Shown here: positions 44,851-57,825 of the stretch, piece after piece | How positions within the stretch are numbered: position 1 is the first letter of the stretch | Layout: every line of letters starts with the position of its first letter | Assembly (NCBI GenBank): GCA_017654935.2 | Contig: CM065690.1 | Coordinates: forward strand, 37,546,317-37,610,316 | Origin: Phymorhynchus buccinoides | Lineage: Eukaryota > Mollusca > Gastropoda > Neogastropoda > Raphitomidae | Length of the DNA stretch: 64,000 nt | Direction: 5' to 3' | The notes under the pieces: model-generated | Seen by the model: only the letters and a program-made list of their open reading frames with translations | Databases searched by the model: none | Told to the model about the DNA's origin: nothing | Made by a program: the position numbers and the translations under genes

Positions 44851-45960
44851 TATGACACGAAAGTTAAAGTAGGCTAAGTGTTGACTGTTGGCACACAAAC
44901 AGAACAAGTAACAAAATGAAAGTTTGATTTTAAATCATAATTAAATGTACCAATTATTGGCTTGCCGATCCTATGCTGTATGCACTAATGCAGAAGCACC
45001 TCGTTTTGACGAATATGAGCCTCCAGCACAATCATGTAACGATCTTCGTCTGATGAGCAATAGACTATTGAATAGTAAAATGATGAAAACCAGATAGTAA
45101 CGGTGAACAAAACGCAAAAGGAGCAGGAAAATGCACACACAAAAAGAAAACAGAACACTCGTGATGACGGAAATACAAACTCCAACGTCAAGAAAAAAGT
45201 TACGTCAAACCCCTCCTTTGCAACGCAACACAACAGAAAGCTTAGATACGGAGAAAGAACTGACAATACCTAAGTTTCCATATTTCGGATGTGAGGAAAA
45301 CCAGAGTTTTTAAAACATCTGTGGGAAAACAACCCTGCTTATCTCCCTTGACTTGTGATGTTCATCTAGAGGGTAACATTTGAGTGTCAAAAGACAAGTT
45401 TTATGGAAGTTATACATTTTTAACAGATTGGTGATTATTTAGTTGCTAGATAGTGTCATCACTGTCAATATGTTTGTTGTTAGTACAATTAACCGTTTTA
45501 ACTATCAAAAACGTTTTTTTCTTTAACTTTGAAAATCTCAAGAACTATTCAACCAATAGACGATTTTCGGAAAAAACACACACTAGGGGAGAGCACTTCG
45601 TGAAAATTAGAGTTGTTTACCTCGACTTACTCGATCAAACACCATAGCAACAATGGCGTCGAAGAGTGAAACGAAGCGAGTGAACGATTTGCAAACATTT
45701 TAATTAGGAAGAGGGGTTACAAACTGATCTAACGTCGAGATCTCACAAAGAAATAAACTTTCAGATAGACCCGGATGGCTTGATAGAGAACAGAAATGAT
45801 GCGAGAAACACAAACCGAGAGTGTCTAGATCTAGATCTACTCAAATGCAGCATGTTCGGAGGGTGATTGTTACCAGGGTGTGTGTGTGTGTGGGGGGGGG
45901 GGGGGGGAGGGGGGGGGAGGGAGGCAATTGCTATCATACAGTCTTGACATCTGTAGGGTC
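44851..45960. other. No gene recognised; TG and G runs near 45879-45921
   Basis: Intergenic. A TG run passes into interrupted poly-G at 45879-45921. No domain-bearing frame. Confidence 0.45.
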
Positions 45961-46075
45961 TCCCTAGACTCCCTCCCATTTAACACCTACTTCTCTGGGA
46001 CATTAGGCCTACCTTTCTTTGTAAGTATTAAAATTACCTCCGTAATACAACTCCCTCCCACTGAAGACCTTATTT
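45961..46075 (+). mobile_element. Degenerate mariner-type MITE copy
   Basis: TAGACTCCCTCCCATTT, CCTACTTCTCTGGGACATT and CTTTGTAAGTATTAAAAT match the interior of the intact element at 56173-56353. Ends are eroded. Confidence 0.6.
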
Positions 46076-46536
46076 CTTAATGATTTTTTGATGTCTTGAA
46101 TGGGTGGTTCCACCCTATATCAATTGTAATTCCTTTAAAATGAACGACTTCCTCTTCGTTCAAATACTCAAATAAGAAAACAATAAATCATTTAATTTGT
46201 TTTAAATATGTAAGATCAACTAGGTGATTTACCTTAGAACAAGTACAGTACATGCCGCTTAGTAGGAAGTAGGGCATAAGGAATTCCGCTTATAAAGAAG
46301 CCAAGTTGAATGTCCCTCCCGAAGTTGTTCTTTGTTATTACTTACAAAACTTCGGATAGCAGGAAGTCGGTTATTAGTCGGCTATATAACGAAATTTCGC
46401 TAATAAGGAACACACATTTATGTCCCCATGCAAAGTTTACGTCGGATATAAGAAATTTTTGTGCAGATAAACTAAATTTACGTACACACAACCACATCAA
46501 AACGAACATTAAAAAATATACATAAAAACTAGAGCG

Positions 46537-47162
46537 TTAAGACGCTAGATCACCAGCCACGCTGCAGCATTTTTCGGCTTGATCTTTGACCTTCATTCTC
46601 GAACTTGGTCTAGAAGTCCTTAGTACTATCCGCATGCAAAAGTTGAGTGTCCTAGGTTCCTCCGTTCAAAACGTTATTGTGCCAGGTGCTCAGCAACATT
46701 TTTGGCTCCAGTGACCTTGATCTTTGACCAATGATCTTCACTTTCTAATTTGGCCTAGATTTCCTTAGTATCTATCAGCATGCAACATTTGAGCACCCAA
46801 GGTTCCTTCATCCAAACAGTATCGTGCCAGGGGCTCGGCGGCATTTTCGGCTCCAGTGAAATTGACATTTGACCTTCAATTTCGAACTTGGCCTAGATAT
46901 CCTTAGTACCTATCCACATGCAAAATTTGAGCCTCCCGGATCCCTCTGTTCAAACATTATCGTGTTAACATAGTCAGCCAGCCACTCAGATGGGAACAGA
47001 AATCTCTGATAACACGAGAGCGCTAAGACGCTAGGTCCCCAGCCGCGCGGCTGCATTTTCGGCTTTTCTAGGCGAAGTTTAAAAAAATGAAGGTCATAGG
47101 TCAAAGGTGAAGGTCACTGGCGGCGAAAATGCTGCCGCGCGGCTGGTGATCTAGCGTCTTAA
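46537..47162. mobile_element. TIR element with three internal tandem repeats and a nested end
   Basis: Left end TTAAGACGCTAGATCACCAG is mirrored at the right by CTGGTGATCTAGCGTCTTAA (19-20 bp), with TTAA at both ends. The inside holds three repeats of roughly 130-145 bp (46566-46975) sharing GACCTTGATCTTTGACC, CCTTAGTA and TTCAAA-type segments. A second left-end-like block lies at 47018-47064 (GAGCGCTAAGACGCTAGG), which pairs with the same right end to form a smaller element of about 145 bp. No transposase frame. Confidence 0.7.
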
Positions 47163-47479
47163 ACCTTTAGCTTAGGCAGCTATTATTGAAAGCGCCTTGA
47201 AAAATGAAGGTACAGAAACAAAAAGTAATGTAATTATTGAGCAGTAATATGCAGACACGCGCAATCAACTTGTTTATTTAAACGCATGTCATTATTACCA
47301 ATAGCTTGACGGCAGATGAAAGTATTGACGTGATGCAAGTCGCTGGGTGAGCCAAAATTAGAGACAAAGTGACCTTGGGTGAATTGATCAGTTGATTTGT
47401 TGTGGACTAATCCAGAGTTGCAGTCATTTTAAATTTGCATTGGTACAAAGGAGATAATATGTGCTGTTTAAATATATCG

Positions 47480-48185
47480 TTTGGAGAGTGATTTGATTGG
47501 AATATCTCCATTGCTCTGTTCTCTCCACTGGCTCCCTGTTCAGCAAAGAATACTCTACAAGATTGCCTCTCTCTGCTTCAAATCTGTCGAGTCTTCCTGT
47601 CCTGAATATCTCACTGATCTTTTGCATCTCTACACACCATTTCGAGCTTTGCGTTCCTCCTCTGACTCCCGTCTCTATAGAATCACCACTGTCCGCACTA
47701 AGACCTTTGGTCAACACTCTTTCGCCTATCAAGCTCCTGTTACTTGGAATCAGCTGCCTCACTCTATCAGATACTCACCTTCTCTACCCACTTTCGAATG
47801 CCATCTCAAAATTTATCTGTTTCCTAAGTAACTACTAATCCTTCCCTTCATGATCTGATGTGCGTTTGTCTGGGTGTGAATGTCTGCACTTGTGCGCGTG
47901 CGCGTCTGTCAGCGTGTGCGCGCGTGCGCACATGCATTGTGAACGTTTGTATGTGTAGTTGTGTATCTGTATGTCTGATTTAAAATATATATATATGCTG
48001 CATGTTGATTATGATTATAATATGTTATGCTATGTGTATTTATTAGATTGTTATATTGTAAACGCCTGGGGCATTATCTTGATTAGGCGTCCTAAATGTT
48101 CTTATATATTAATAATAATGTTAATAATAATAATAATAATAATAATATAATAATAAATAATAATAATAATAATGATAATAATAAA
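47480..48185 (+). mobile_element. LINE 3' end with intact C-terminal reverse-transcriptase frame
   Basis: An open frame to TAA at 47829-47831 encodes LHWLPVQQRILYKIASLCFK, ECPEYLTDLL-like residues, FRALRSSSDSRLY, and WNQLPHSIRYSP then FECHLKIYLF. This is the C-terminus of a common mollusc non-LTR element. The 3' untranslated region follows, with TG/CG-rich sequence, GTAAACGCCTGGGGC and a long ATA/AAT tail (48108-48185). It is 5'-truncated near 47480. Fragments of related copies occur at 8342-8618 and 24575-24925. Confidence 0.85.
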
Positions 48186-48189
48186 TACG

Positions 48190-49370
48190 TACAATTTGAC
48201 AAAATGACGTCACCACCGCTAGGTAATGAGCAAAAATAACAAGCATATTTGTTAATGTATAGCCCCACAAAACTGCAGCCCAGAAGAATGTGATTTTCTC
48301 AGATGGAAGCTCTGCGTAGACCTAATCAAAATAATAAGATCTCGGCAAAACATCAATGCAGACTAATGTATCCACAGCCCAAATGTTGCCCATTTTTTTG
48401 TATAACAATGTACGGAAAAAGCTCCTGTCTTCACATTAATGGAGAGTTTGATAAAATAATAATAAGCCCTAATTATTATATATGAATCCTCAAAAACCTT
48501 CTCTTTACAACAAAGCACAATTATGATCTAAACATCTTGATTTTACTGTAAAACAACAGCCGGAAACAAAAAACGTGACACCAAAAATAGTGGTTTGACG
48601 GCCAAAACGTGATGGTTTCTAATTGGTTCAGCAATTCACCTGATCGAAATTTGATGAAAAATGTGTGGGCTGTTCTACCCCCCACAATGCAGACTGGAGA
48701 AAGAAATATTTAGAAAAATACAGTAAATACAATAACATTCAGTATACTGACACCCCAAACTACAAATTGCTACAAATATTTCAGAGAAGCCCACTTAAAT
48801 GCCTTGAAGCCCGTATGTAGAGCAATGGAGAGATCACAATGTATTAAAATAATAGTCAAAATAAAGAAGGAAGATTGCCTTTGACTTTCCATGTTATGAA
48901 AACCGAAAATCTTTTTGGAAACATTCTTAATACCAAAATACAATGCAAGAACATTCTCATTTTCAATGAAATATACTGTATCTTTCTAGAGGTGAAAGGT
49001 TTGTGGGGGGTTTCTTTATTATTCGTCAAGCAAAACAATTTTCCTGGAAAATTATAACACGATTTTCCCAAGAAAATAATAACTCTGACAAAAATAGATC
49101 AGATTTTGTTCGACTGGATCACAGTCATGCTTTCTTTTTGATAGCCATCGTAAGTTTACTGCGACCACATACACACAGCAACCTTGACTACAAACCCGGT
49201 GTGGCGGTGTATTTTTACCTCTATGAGATAAGTAGTCCTAGCCGGAAGTAGTCCTAGCGTTAATCAGAATCGTTTGTTTGTCCGCCATTGTGAATTTTAC
49301 GAAACTAAGTGCATGGATTTGTACATCGATTTCTCGGCAAATATGTAGATTTACACCCTTCTGCTCTATT
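48190..49370. other. No gene recognised
   Basis: AT-rich intergenic sequence. AAAATAATAACTCTGACAAA near 49073 is shared with 26982-27000, and TCACAGTCATGCTTTCT near 49120 is shared with 27276, suggesting an unclassified dispersed repeat. Confidence 0.45.
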
Positions 49371-49387
49371 TCTTGGTTCTTTCCGTG

Positions 49388-49428
49388 GTTAGGGATAGGG
49401 TTAGGGTTAGGGTTAGGGTTAGGGTTAG
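49388..49428 (+). repeat. Interstitial telomere-like (TTAGGG)n tract
   Basis: One degenerate unit (AGGGATAGGG) followed by five near-perfect GGGTTA units. TTAGGG is the telomere repeat of molluscs and many animals. Confidence 0.85.
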
Positions 49429-49900
49429 ATGGGTACAGTTCGCATGCGAGAGGTAGATATTTAATGACAGGTACTTATTTATCATAACACCGGATGTAAT
49501 TTGTAGGCCTACATTAGTTACGCTGTTTATATTTAGTGTTCTTATACGATACGATTGTTCCACGATATAAGGTTCCACGCTTACCAGTCAGGTGGGTTTT
49601 TTCAACCCAAAATTAATATCATGCAATAACCGAGTGTGAATGTTGGCAAAATTATGTGCAAGTTGGCAGAGATCGATTTGTATTATATTCTCACACTGTG
49701 TCAGGTGAGCCTTCCAAGCTGAGTTAGGTTAGCTGTGTTACTGTCACTGACAGTGTCAGTGTGTAGAGCAGACTGGCCTTGGGAATGTGTCGCGAGTTAA
49801 TCTGGCTCCTGTTTTCAGCTGCGAATAGGCCTAATAGTAAGAACTAGCGAATCAATACGGTGACTGTTCTATTTTGCTTGTGCCACGCTGAGGCATGTGT
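49429..49900. other. No gene recognised
   Basis: Intergenic, between the telomere-like tract and the dinucleotide arrays. No coding frame or repeat family identified. Confidence 0.45.
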
Positions 49901-49905
49901 TTACC

Positions 49906-50295
<390 letters not shown>

Positions 50296-50640
50296 GAATT
50301 ACATGTGTTTGAATTGATTCGTGCATTGCAATGCCCTTGAAACGTTTGCTTTTCTGTTTTTGTAACCACTCACCAAATACATGGGCCTAAGGCCTATTCA
50401 TTAGACCATTCAGTGTTCAGAGTTCTCTCTCTCTCTGTGCGTCCTATGGGTGTGTGTGTGTGTGTGTGTGTGTTGGGGTGTGCGGGGGGGACATTACCCC
50501 TAGACCACGGCCTTTCAGTTGTTTTCATTTTGTGTAGTTGCACCCATGTGTGTGTGTTACGCGCGCGTATGTGTGTTCGCGCGTGTGCATTTGCGTGTGC
50601 GTGTGCGCACGCAGATAATAGGGGTTACAAATACTACGAA

Positions 50641-51123
50641 ATGGAACGCCTGGAAATACTGATTAAGGGTGTTGCTGATAAAATGAAAGAGGAAAAAGTA
50701 CGATCTGGGATGTCAACAGTAGAAATACCACTAATAACTGACAATGACAAAATATGTAGCCTATCAGGTAACGATTTGACATTGCTGCAGAAAAAGAAAA
50801 AAAATCAAACATGGTTTTTGTTTCAGGCAGGCGATGTCTCAGCTTCTCAACGTGATGCTATGGATGTGGCGAGTTTTACAGAGACCGTCCGTAACGAAAA
50901 GAAATCCATGGACTGGGAGAAGGCCATCTGCATGCTGGTATTGTATACCTCAAAGGAACTCCACTCTTCCTTAGAAGCAACAACAACAACTAAATGTTAT
51001 ATTAGTCACATTGAGAGAGCCATAGCAAGTACGCTAGGGCAAGGAAAGGTATCCATAAAGGACACACTTATGTCAAGACGTATGGTACCAAGCTACCTAT
51101 CTCACATGAAGCCAGCCAGCTAA
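50641..51123 (+). CDS. Unrecognised open reading frame upstream of F-box gene
   Basis: ATG at 50641 opens 160 codons to TAA. The first part (MERLEILIKGVADKMKEEKV) is charged and helical, and a second charged part is FTETVRNEKKSMDWEKAICM. A 63-base segment at 50768-50830 has GTAACG and GGCAG ends and could be a tiny intron that keeps the frame. The 3' third lies in the first copy of a 222-bp tandem duplication, whose second copy carries mostly amino-acid-changing differences. That argues against strong constraint. No family recognised; it may be non-coding. Confidence 0.25.
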   Translation: MERLEILIKGVADKMKEEKVRSGMSTVEIPLITDNDKICSLSGNDLTLLQKKKKNQTWFLFQAGDVSASQRDAMDVASFTETVRNEKKSMDWEKAICMLVLYTSKELHSSLEATTTTKCYISHIERAIASTLGQGKVSIKDTLMSRRMVPSYLSHMKPAS

Positions 51124-51403
51124 AGGATTGGACTCAGAAACCCACAGATTCCATGCAATTGCTGGTCTTTAGTTGTTCTGCTCAACTCTTCCTCAGAAGC
51201 AACAACAAAACTAAATATTATATTAGTCACATTGAGAGAGCCATAGCAAGTACGCTAAGGCAAGGAAAGGTATCCGTAAAGGACACACTTATGTTAAGAC
51301 GTATGGTACCAAGCTACCTATCTCACATGAAGCCAGCCAGCTAAAGGATTGGACTAAGAAACCCACAGATTCCGTGCAATTGCTGGTCTTTAGTTGTTCT
51401 GCT
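50964..51403 (+). repeat. Two-copy tandem duplication, period 222 bp
   Basis: Copies start at 50964 and 51186 with CTCTTCCTTAGAAGCAAC / CTCTTCCTCAGAAGCAAC and share almost all sequence up to TAGTTGTTCTGCT. Few differences are seen, so the duplication is recent. Confidence 0.9.
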
Positions 51404-53000
51404 GTTGATGGGTGTTTTTGACCGGACGAATCTAAGGAAGTGCTGGTCCCTTATGATGTTGATAAATAAACAATTATTTACTAACTTTAGATACTGTTCA
51501 TGAGCTTGAACAAACAAATTTATGCGCTTCTTGTTGGATGTTGAAAAAACAAAATGTGGATGTGATTAAAGAGAAAACTCGCAAACTCATGTACTAATGG
51601 CATCCCTGAAAGAGCAGAACACTCCAAACACTGTTGGTGCAGAAGACACGGACTTTGGTGTATCAGACTTCAGTCAGCTGCCAGACAACGTGTGGCTGGC
51701 CATATTACAAAGGCTGTCAGTTCCAGATCGTTACCGTTTGTCTTTGACCTGCTCCCGTCTGCACTCCCTCTTCGGAGCTTCAGTGCTGTGGAAAAATGCC
51801 AAGTTGCGCTTCCAGGGAAGGTTTTCTCGTAGAGCTGAACATGCTAAACAAATTGAAATGTGCAAAGCGTTTGGTCATTTTTTCCAGAACGTGACTCTTC
51901 ACTTTGACGACTTTTTGCTGGACCCTGAATATCTAGCAGAACTTTCACGATTGTCGTCTGTCTGGGACCTTAAGTCCCTTGTCATTGTCGTTGGAATAGG
52001 GGTAAAGGAGTGCATGTTTAACAGAAAGTATGAAACTTTGCTTCGCAGTCTTGATTTTAACCGTATGTCTCAGCGGCTGAAGCGATTTGAGTTCATCGTC
52101 CCTGGCTCCATTGACATCATAAATGACCTGGGATTCTGGGGGTTTGAGAGCGCCTCCAAGCTGCTGCCTTCTAAAATCAGTGGCTTTACCCACCTTGTCA
52201 GCGTCAAACTTGGGTGCCCCATTGTATTTGATAAGGAGACGGATGACCTGAGTCTGCCTCCCCCTCTGACCTCCTCTCTGCTGTCCTTAGTTCCCAAGCT
52301 TCAGGACCTGGAACTCAGCGCCTTCAACTTCAGCGACAACCTCCTGCATCAGCTGGCACTGACGTTCGAATGTAAACGGCAGCTCCGCAGACTAATTCTG
52401 GACGTGTTTGCCTTCAACGAGTACTGTGTATTGCCAACATTGTCTGCAGACGCTTGGAGGAAGCTCCTCTTGGCCTGTCCTCAGGTGGAAGTATCATGCG
52501 TTGTGCGAAGCCCCGTGTCTCAGCGTCCAGCTCATCTGAAGGACCTTTTCCCCCAAAAGGCCAAAGTGCCTCTCGTCAGCATCACCGTTGGGCTATACAG
52601 AAATCAAAGCGAAAACGATCTGCTGCAAGCCATTGACGTAGCCAAACAACATGGAAAGTCTCTGCACACTTTTGTCTCTCATTACGAGGGCCTGGATGAA
52701 GAGTTTGAGAAAGCTGTTGTCTGCCTGGCAAATGAGTGCACCCACCTGCGAAACTTGGTATACGGTGGAGAAATCCATTACCAGCAGGTGATAAACTTAG
52801 CTAGTCTGGACCGAAGATGGAAGTCCCTAGAATTCTACCTGGGTCGTATTGTAACAGAAGAGTCACAAAGGCTTTGCCACCAGGTGGACAAGGACATCCT
52901 TTACAAGTGGTCAAGATTTCGAGATGCTGACATCGAAATGACGGAGAGCAGGAAGGCCAAACTGGGTGCAATGAGCGCAGCTGTCACTGTGTGTCTTGGG

Positions 53001-53466
<466 letters not shown>

Positions 53467-53689
53467 ATTCTCTCTCTTGAAAAGTATAGGGGTGGGAGGG
53501 GTAGGTAGGGGAGAGCAAAGTGTACGCTTGAGCATAAGTGGTCTATGTCTTAAAAGAGTCTGTGTTCTAGGTGAGGTGTTTGGTTGTCGACTGAAAATAT
53601 GATGGGTATAAGAGTGTGAGGTTGTGTCATTGGAATTGCTTCTAATGCCTCAGTATTATGCAAATTGATTTTGATTTCTACTAAAATAT

Positions 53690-53882
<193 letters not shown>

Positions 53883-53919
53883 AATTCGTATTTCAACCTG
53901 TCTTTATCACAATACCTGC

Positions 53920-54140
53920 TTTGCTACCTTTATGTTTAATTATGTATGTGTAATTCTATGCCTTGCCATGTTTGTATTATATGTTCGTATATGTACAAAG
54001 GTGCTACCTTTATGTTCAAATTTGTATGTGTAATATCATGCCTTGCCATGTTTGTATTCTATGTTCGTATATGTACCAAGGACAGATTGGAAGACTAGGC
54101 GTTGCCTAAAATCTTTATCCTTGAAAAATAAAGTTAAAGT
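53920..54140 (+). mobile_element. Two-copy repeat and LINE-type 3' end
   Basis: TATGCCTTGCCATGTTTGTA and ATGTTCGTATATGTAC occur twice (about 74 bp apart). They are followed by AGGCGTTGCCTAAAATC, CCTTGAAAAATAAAG and repeated TTTTCAAG. This resembles the 3' end of a non-LTR element and runs into (CT)n. Confidence 0.5.
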
Positions 54141-54154
54141 TTTCAAGTTTTCAA

Positions 54155-54258
<104 letters not shown>

Positions 54259-54259
54259 G

Positions 54260-54800
54260 TGTGTGCAGGTACCTGCACAATTTTGGAAGTCTTTATGTAT
54301 CTATGTTTGATATTTAAAGTACTGTGTGAATATGCAACATAGGCCTACTACACATGTATCAGGTTTACATATTTTGCTTCGCGTTTATTGCATTGCCTGT
54401 GTAGTTTTACTTTATACCCTTATTATCTAGAAATTGTATCCCAATGTTAACTTGCCCCTTATTGCATTTGTTTGGATTGGGCCGGAGGCCAGTGTTACTA
54501 CGTGCATGTATTTGTGCTTGTTGTGACTTTGATGGTATGAGCTTATTTGGCTTTTGTCATTAAACATTTGAGTCACCGAGTCATTGAGTCCTGAAAAGAA
54601 TGTACTTATAATGTACTTTCTAAATGAGGTAGAAGGGTATCTTTGTTCTTGCAAAATGTGTCTATTACAATTAGTCATATAACTGGTATGTCCGATGGCA
54701 GTATGATTTTATTTCAAGCTGCAGTATTGTATCCAAACGTGATTGAGAATGTGAATGTGGTCTATGTTTCTTCTTAGAATTTTCATATTCTATTTTACTC
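54260..54800. other. No gene recognised
   Basis: AT-rich intergenic sequence between dinucleotide arrays. No supported feature. Confidence 0.5.
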
Positions 54801-54809
54801 TTGTATAAT

Positions 54810-54938
54810 TGTGTGTGAGTGTATGCGTGCGTGTGTGTGCGTGTGCGTGCGTGCGTTCACGTATATGTGTGTGTGTGTGTGTGTGTTTGTGTATGTATGT
54901 GTGTGTGTGCCTGCGTGCATGCAGGCGTGCGTATGTGC

Positions 54939-55008
<70 letters not shown>

Positions 55009-55020
55009 GCGTGCGCGCGC

Positions 55021-55100
<80 letters not shown>
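54810..55100. repeat. (TG)n/(CG)n array
   Basis: Long TG repeats with a (GC)n core near 55014-55035 and TGCG variants. Potentially Z-DNA forming. All long frames across it are low-complexity artefacts. Confidence 0.97.
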
Positions 55101-55102
<2 letters not shown>

Positions 55103-55119
55103 AAGTAAGAGAACGTTGC

Positions 55120-55261
55120 GTGCAATCATCGTGTTTATTTTGCTTTCTAATGATTCATTATTTGTTTGCCTTTAATGTTCTTGTTATCAATGTAAAGCGC
55201 ACTGAGCTCATGTGAGAAAGAGCGCTATATAAATTCCCATTGTTATTATTATTATTATTAT
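55120..55261 (+). mobile_element. LINE/SINE 3' end
   Basis: ATGTAAAGCGCACTGAGCTC, GAGCGCTATATAAATTCC and a TTATTATTATTATTATA tail. Same type of end as near 9270 and 24880. Confidence 0.65.
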
Positions 55262-55589
55262 AACATTGGGAGTCAAGTCTATGTGTCCACGTGTCCATGT
55301 GTCGATAATTTATGCACTCGTATAATGCAGATGACAAGTTATCAGTGCCACTGACCAGTGGTCAGCTTAACGTAAATTTCATTATTTAACAGCTTATTAG
55401 TGTGTCGTGAGTACTATAGTGTTTCTTGTACAATGTAGACAATCAGTGGTCTGTGACAATGACCAGTGGTCACTATGATATAAAAATACAATTTTGATTC
55501 TCAACAGCTTATTTCATGTTACAGATAATTTATGCACGATTTTTGTTTTAAGATATTACTACAGCGGAGCCTTCCTTATAAGACCTCCC

Positions 55590-55680
55590 ATAATAATAAT
55601 AATAATAATTAATAATTAATAATGCTTATATAGCGCATGATCTTGCTAAGCAACTCAATGCGCTTTTCACTCACCATTCG
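55590..55680 (-). mobile_element. LINE/SINE 3' end, inverted
   Basis: An AAT-repeat tail followed by TGCTTATATAGCGCATGATC. On the minus strand this is a GCGCTATATAAGCATTATT-type end. Confidence 0.6.
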
Positions 55681-55920
55681 TACAAACATTTCTAACAGAC
55701 TGGTTCACGTATCCTCACTCATACACCATACATACATCTCTATCAAACTGAATACACTAGAGAATGTATTGCATATAATCATAACACAACACACTTAACA
55801 CCCACCTCCCTTGTCACACGTCGATCATGCCTCTTAAATGTCAAAATCAAATTGCAGTGAATCGATTCTTATGTAGTGTAGCCGGCCCTTAAGGCAGAAA
55901 TCAGTGCATGCGTGGACATT

Positions 55921-56136
55921 AGGGGAAGACGGGGTAAAAAGCGCATGGGCGGGTAAGAAGCCCACCCCAATTATCTCATGAAATGAAGCAAATTTCAGTC
56001 TCATTTTGCCCATGAGACGAGCGTTAATGTCTAGCATTCGTCTCATGGGCAAATTTGACTGAAATTTTCTTTATTTCATGAGATAATTGGGGTGGGCTTC
56101 TTACCCGCCCATGCGCTTTTTACCCCGTCTTCCCCT
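55921..56136. mobile_element. 216-bp near-perfect palindromic element, copy 2
   Basis: Almost identical to 27321-27536; the clearest difference is CATGCGCTTTTTACC here versus CATGCAATTTTTACC there. In this copy the outer arms pair perfectly. It also sits at a TA. Confidence 0.9.
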
Positions 56137-56172
56137 ACTATTGTTGTGATTACGTACGTCTGCTAATGAGAA

Positions 56173-56353
56173 TACAGTGGAACCTCCCTTATAAGACCTC
56201 CCATTATAAGACTCCCTCCCACAATAAGACCTACTTCTCTGAAACATTGCCCTTCTTTGTAAGTATTAAAATGACCTCCCTTATAAGACCTCTCCCTTAT
56301 GAGACCTCATTTAGGACGATTTTTAAAGGTCTTATAAGGGACGTTCCACTGTA
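56173..56353. mobile_element. Intact mariner-type MITE
   Basis: TACAGTGGAACCTCCCTTAT at the left is mirrored by ATAAGGGACGTTCCACTGTA at the right (one base different), with TA at each end. The 181-bp interior has repeated TTATAAGACCTC strings. Related copies: 7248-9370 (split), 45961-46075, and possibly 20795-20835 and 55563-55588 (ends only). Confidence 0.85.
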
Positions 56354-56359
56354 CTATCG

Positions 56360-56810
56360 TGGGGTTTGTCTGAAAACTTGTCTTTGAACGACATTATTGT
56401 AAAATCAGCTGGGGGGTTTTAATGAAATTTTGTGAAAGGCTAGGATATTATGCCCTACTGAAAACTTTATGGAAGTAACAAAAAAAACTGCCATTCAGGG
56501 ACAGAATGTGAGGCATTGGCCTGTAGGCCTACGTGTTGTATGATCTTTTGTGACGTGTCACTCAACGAATAGTTCGTGTGTGCACTTGTGTGGTTAACCA
56601 TGGTTAGCCATTACTCCGTACCCCCTGTCCGGGCCTCTCCCCCAAATCATGCCCACTCCCCTCTCGCCCCCTCCCATTCAATCCCGCATTGAGATGATCA
56701 TCTGGGCAGCAAGTCTTTTACACAAGTCAACTGTTTAGTTGGAAACCCCTCACGTGGCGTCATAATCATCAAATCGTTGATGGAGGACGCTATATGCAAG
56801 AAGAAGAACC
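56360..56810. other. No gene recognised
   Basis: Intergenic sequence between two MITEs, with a C-rich patch at 56620-56690. Confidence 0.5.
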
Positions 56811-56813
56811 AAG

Positions 56814-57068
56814 TTAACCCTTTCACCGCCAAAGTCGCATTTAACTATTTTAAGCACCACAGTGAGTTAATACCTATGTCACTAAAAGGCATCAAATTGG
56901 GGTCTATTATCCAAAGACCCTATTGTCTAAGTTTTGGGAAGTAAGGATAGACCTTATTTCATGGATGTCACAGAAGAATCCACAATACCGCAGATGGATT
57001 TTGTTCTCTACCCAGGTAAATTTAATGGAATTGTTTGGCTGAAACATGGCTGGCGGTGAAAGGGTTAA
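56814..57068. mobile_element. PiggyBac-like MITE, copy 3
   Basis: TTAACCCTTTCACCGCCA at the left and TGGCGGTGAAAGGGTTAA at the right are perfect inverted complements, with TTAA at each end. 255 bp; interior as in copies at 14569 and 34261. No coding frame of its own. Confidence 0.9.
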
Positions 57069-57655
57069 TCCACCCAGGTGGTCTTTACCTATTGTTCTAC
57101 AATCGCTAGTCCGAGTTGTATTCTCTTCTTTTATGTTATGTGATGATAGATTCGGGGAGAGCCATAGTTATTGGCTAGCTATCTTTTTAGACACCCTCAT
57201 TCAAATTTGTGTATTGATTGTTTTCACTGAGAAACGACATTCTGCAGTTCTCGGGAAAGGGATAGGGGTTAGTAGAGTACCTTTATTATGAAGGTACTCT
57301 AGGGGTTAGAATCAGTCTAGGGCTATTGCCATGAAACTGAATTCAAAGAACCCGACTTTTAGCCTGAGAGTCATAAACATGAGGGAGATGTCTGGACTGC
57401 AACTTTGCCATTTTTGTCCTGTTCAATGAAAACTTGTTAGTTTTAGTTTTACGTGATTTTTTTTTTTATCAGTGAAGTATTTATAAGTAGGCCTGTCGTT
57501 AATGTCATTACACAGGTGTAATCGTTTCATGTGCTCAAAAGCCAAGAAAAAAATGTTTTGTTGTTAATATGCGGTTGTTTATTGATGTCCGTTTGGTCTC
57601 TGAAATCAAAGGATCAATAAAAGTGGGGTTTTTTGCTTTGATGACAGTGCTGTGA
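57069..57655. other. No gene recognised
   Basis: Intergenic. AAGGTACTCT flanks a small inverted region near 57275-57300. No coding support. Confidence 0.45.
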
Positions 57656-57659
57656 ATGA

Positions 57660-57825
57660 GTACACAAGTGTGTGTGTGTGCATGCGACTGCGTGTATATG
57701 TGTGCATGCGTGCGTATGTGGCGTGCATGCGCGGGCGTGTGTGCGTGCATGTGTGTTTGTGTGTGTATGTGCTCGCGCATGTGTGTATGTGTGTGCGCGC
57801 ATGTGTGTGTGCGCGAACGTGCGTC
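57660..57825. repeat. TG/CG-rich low-complexity tract
   Basis: Imperfect TG, GCGTGC and CGCG repeats. Cysteine- or histidine-rich frames are artefacts. Confidence 0.9.

Noticed and set aside
51945..52297. Minus-strand frames under the F-box gene
   Set aside because: They overlap a long, domain-bearing plus-strand frame and have no features of their own.
57046..57291. 81-residue plus-strand frame starting in the third piggyBac-like MITE
   Set aside because: It starts within the MITE terminal repeat, has no splice signals or recognised domain, and is best explained by chance.
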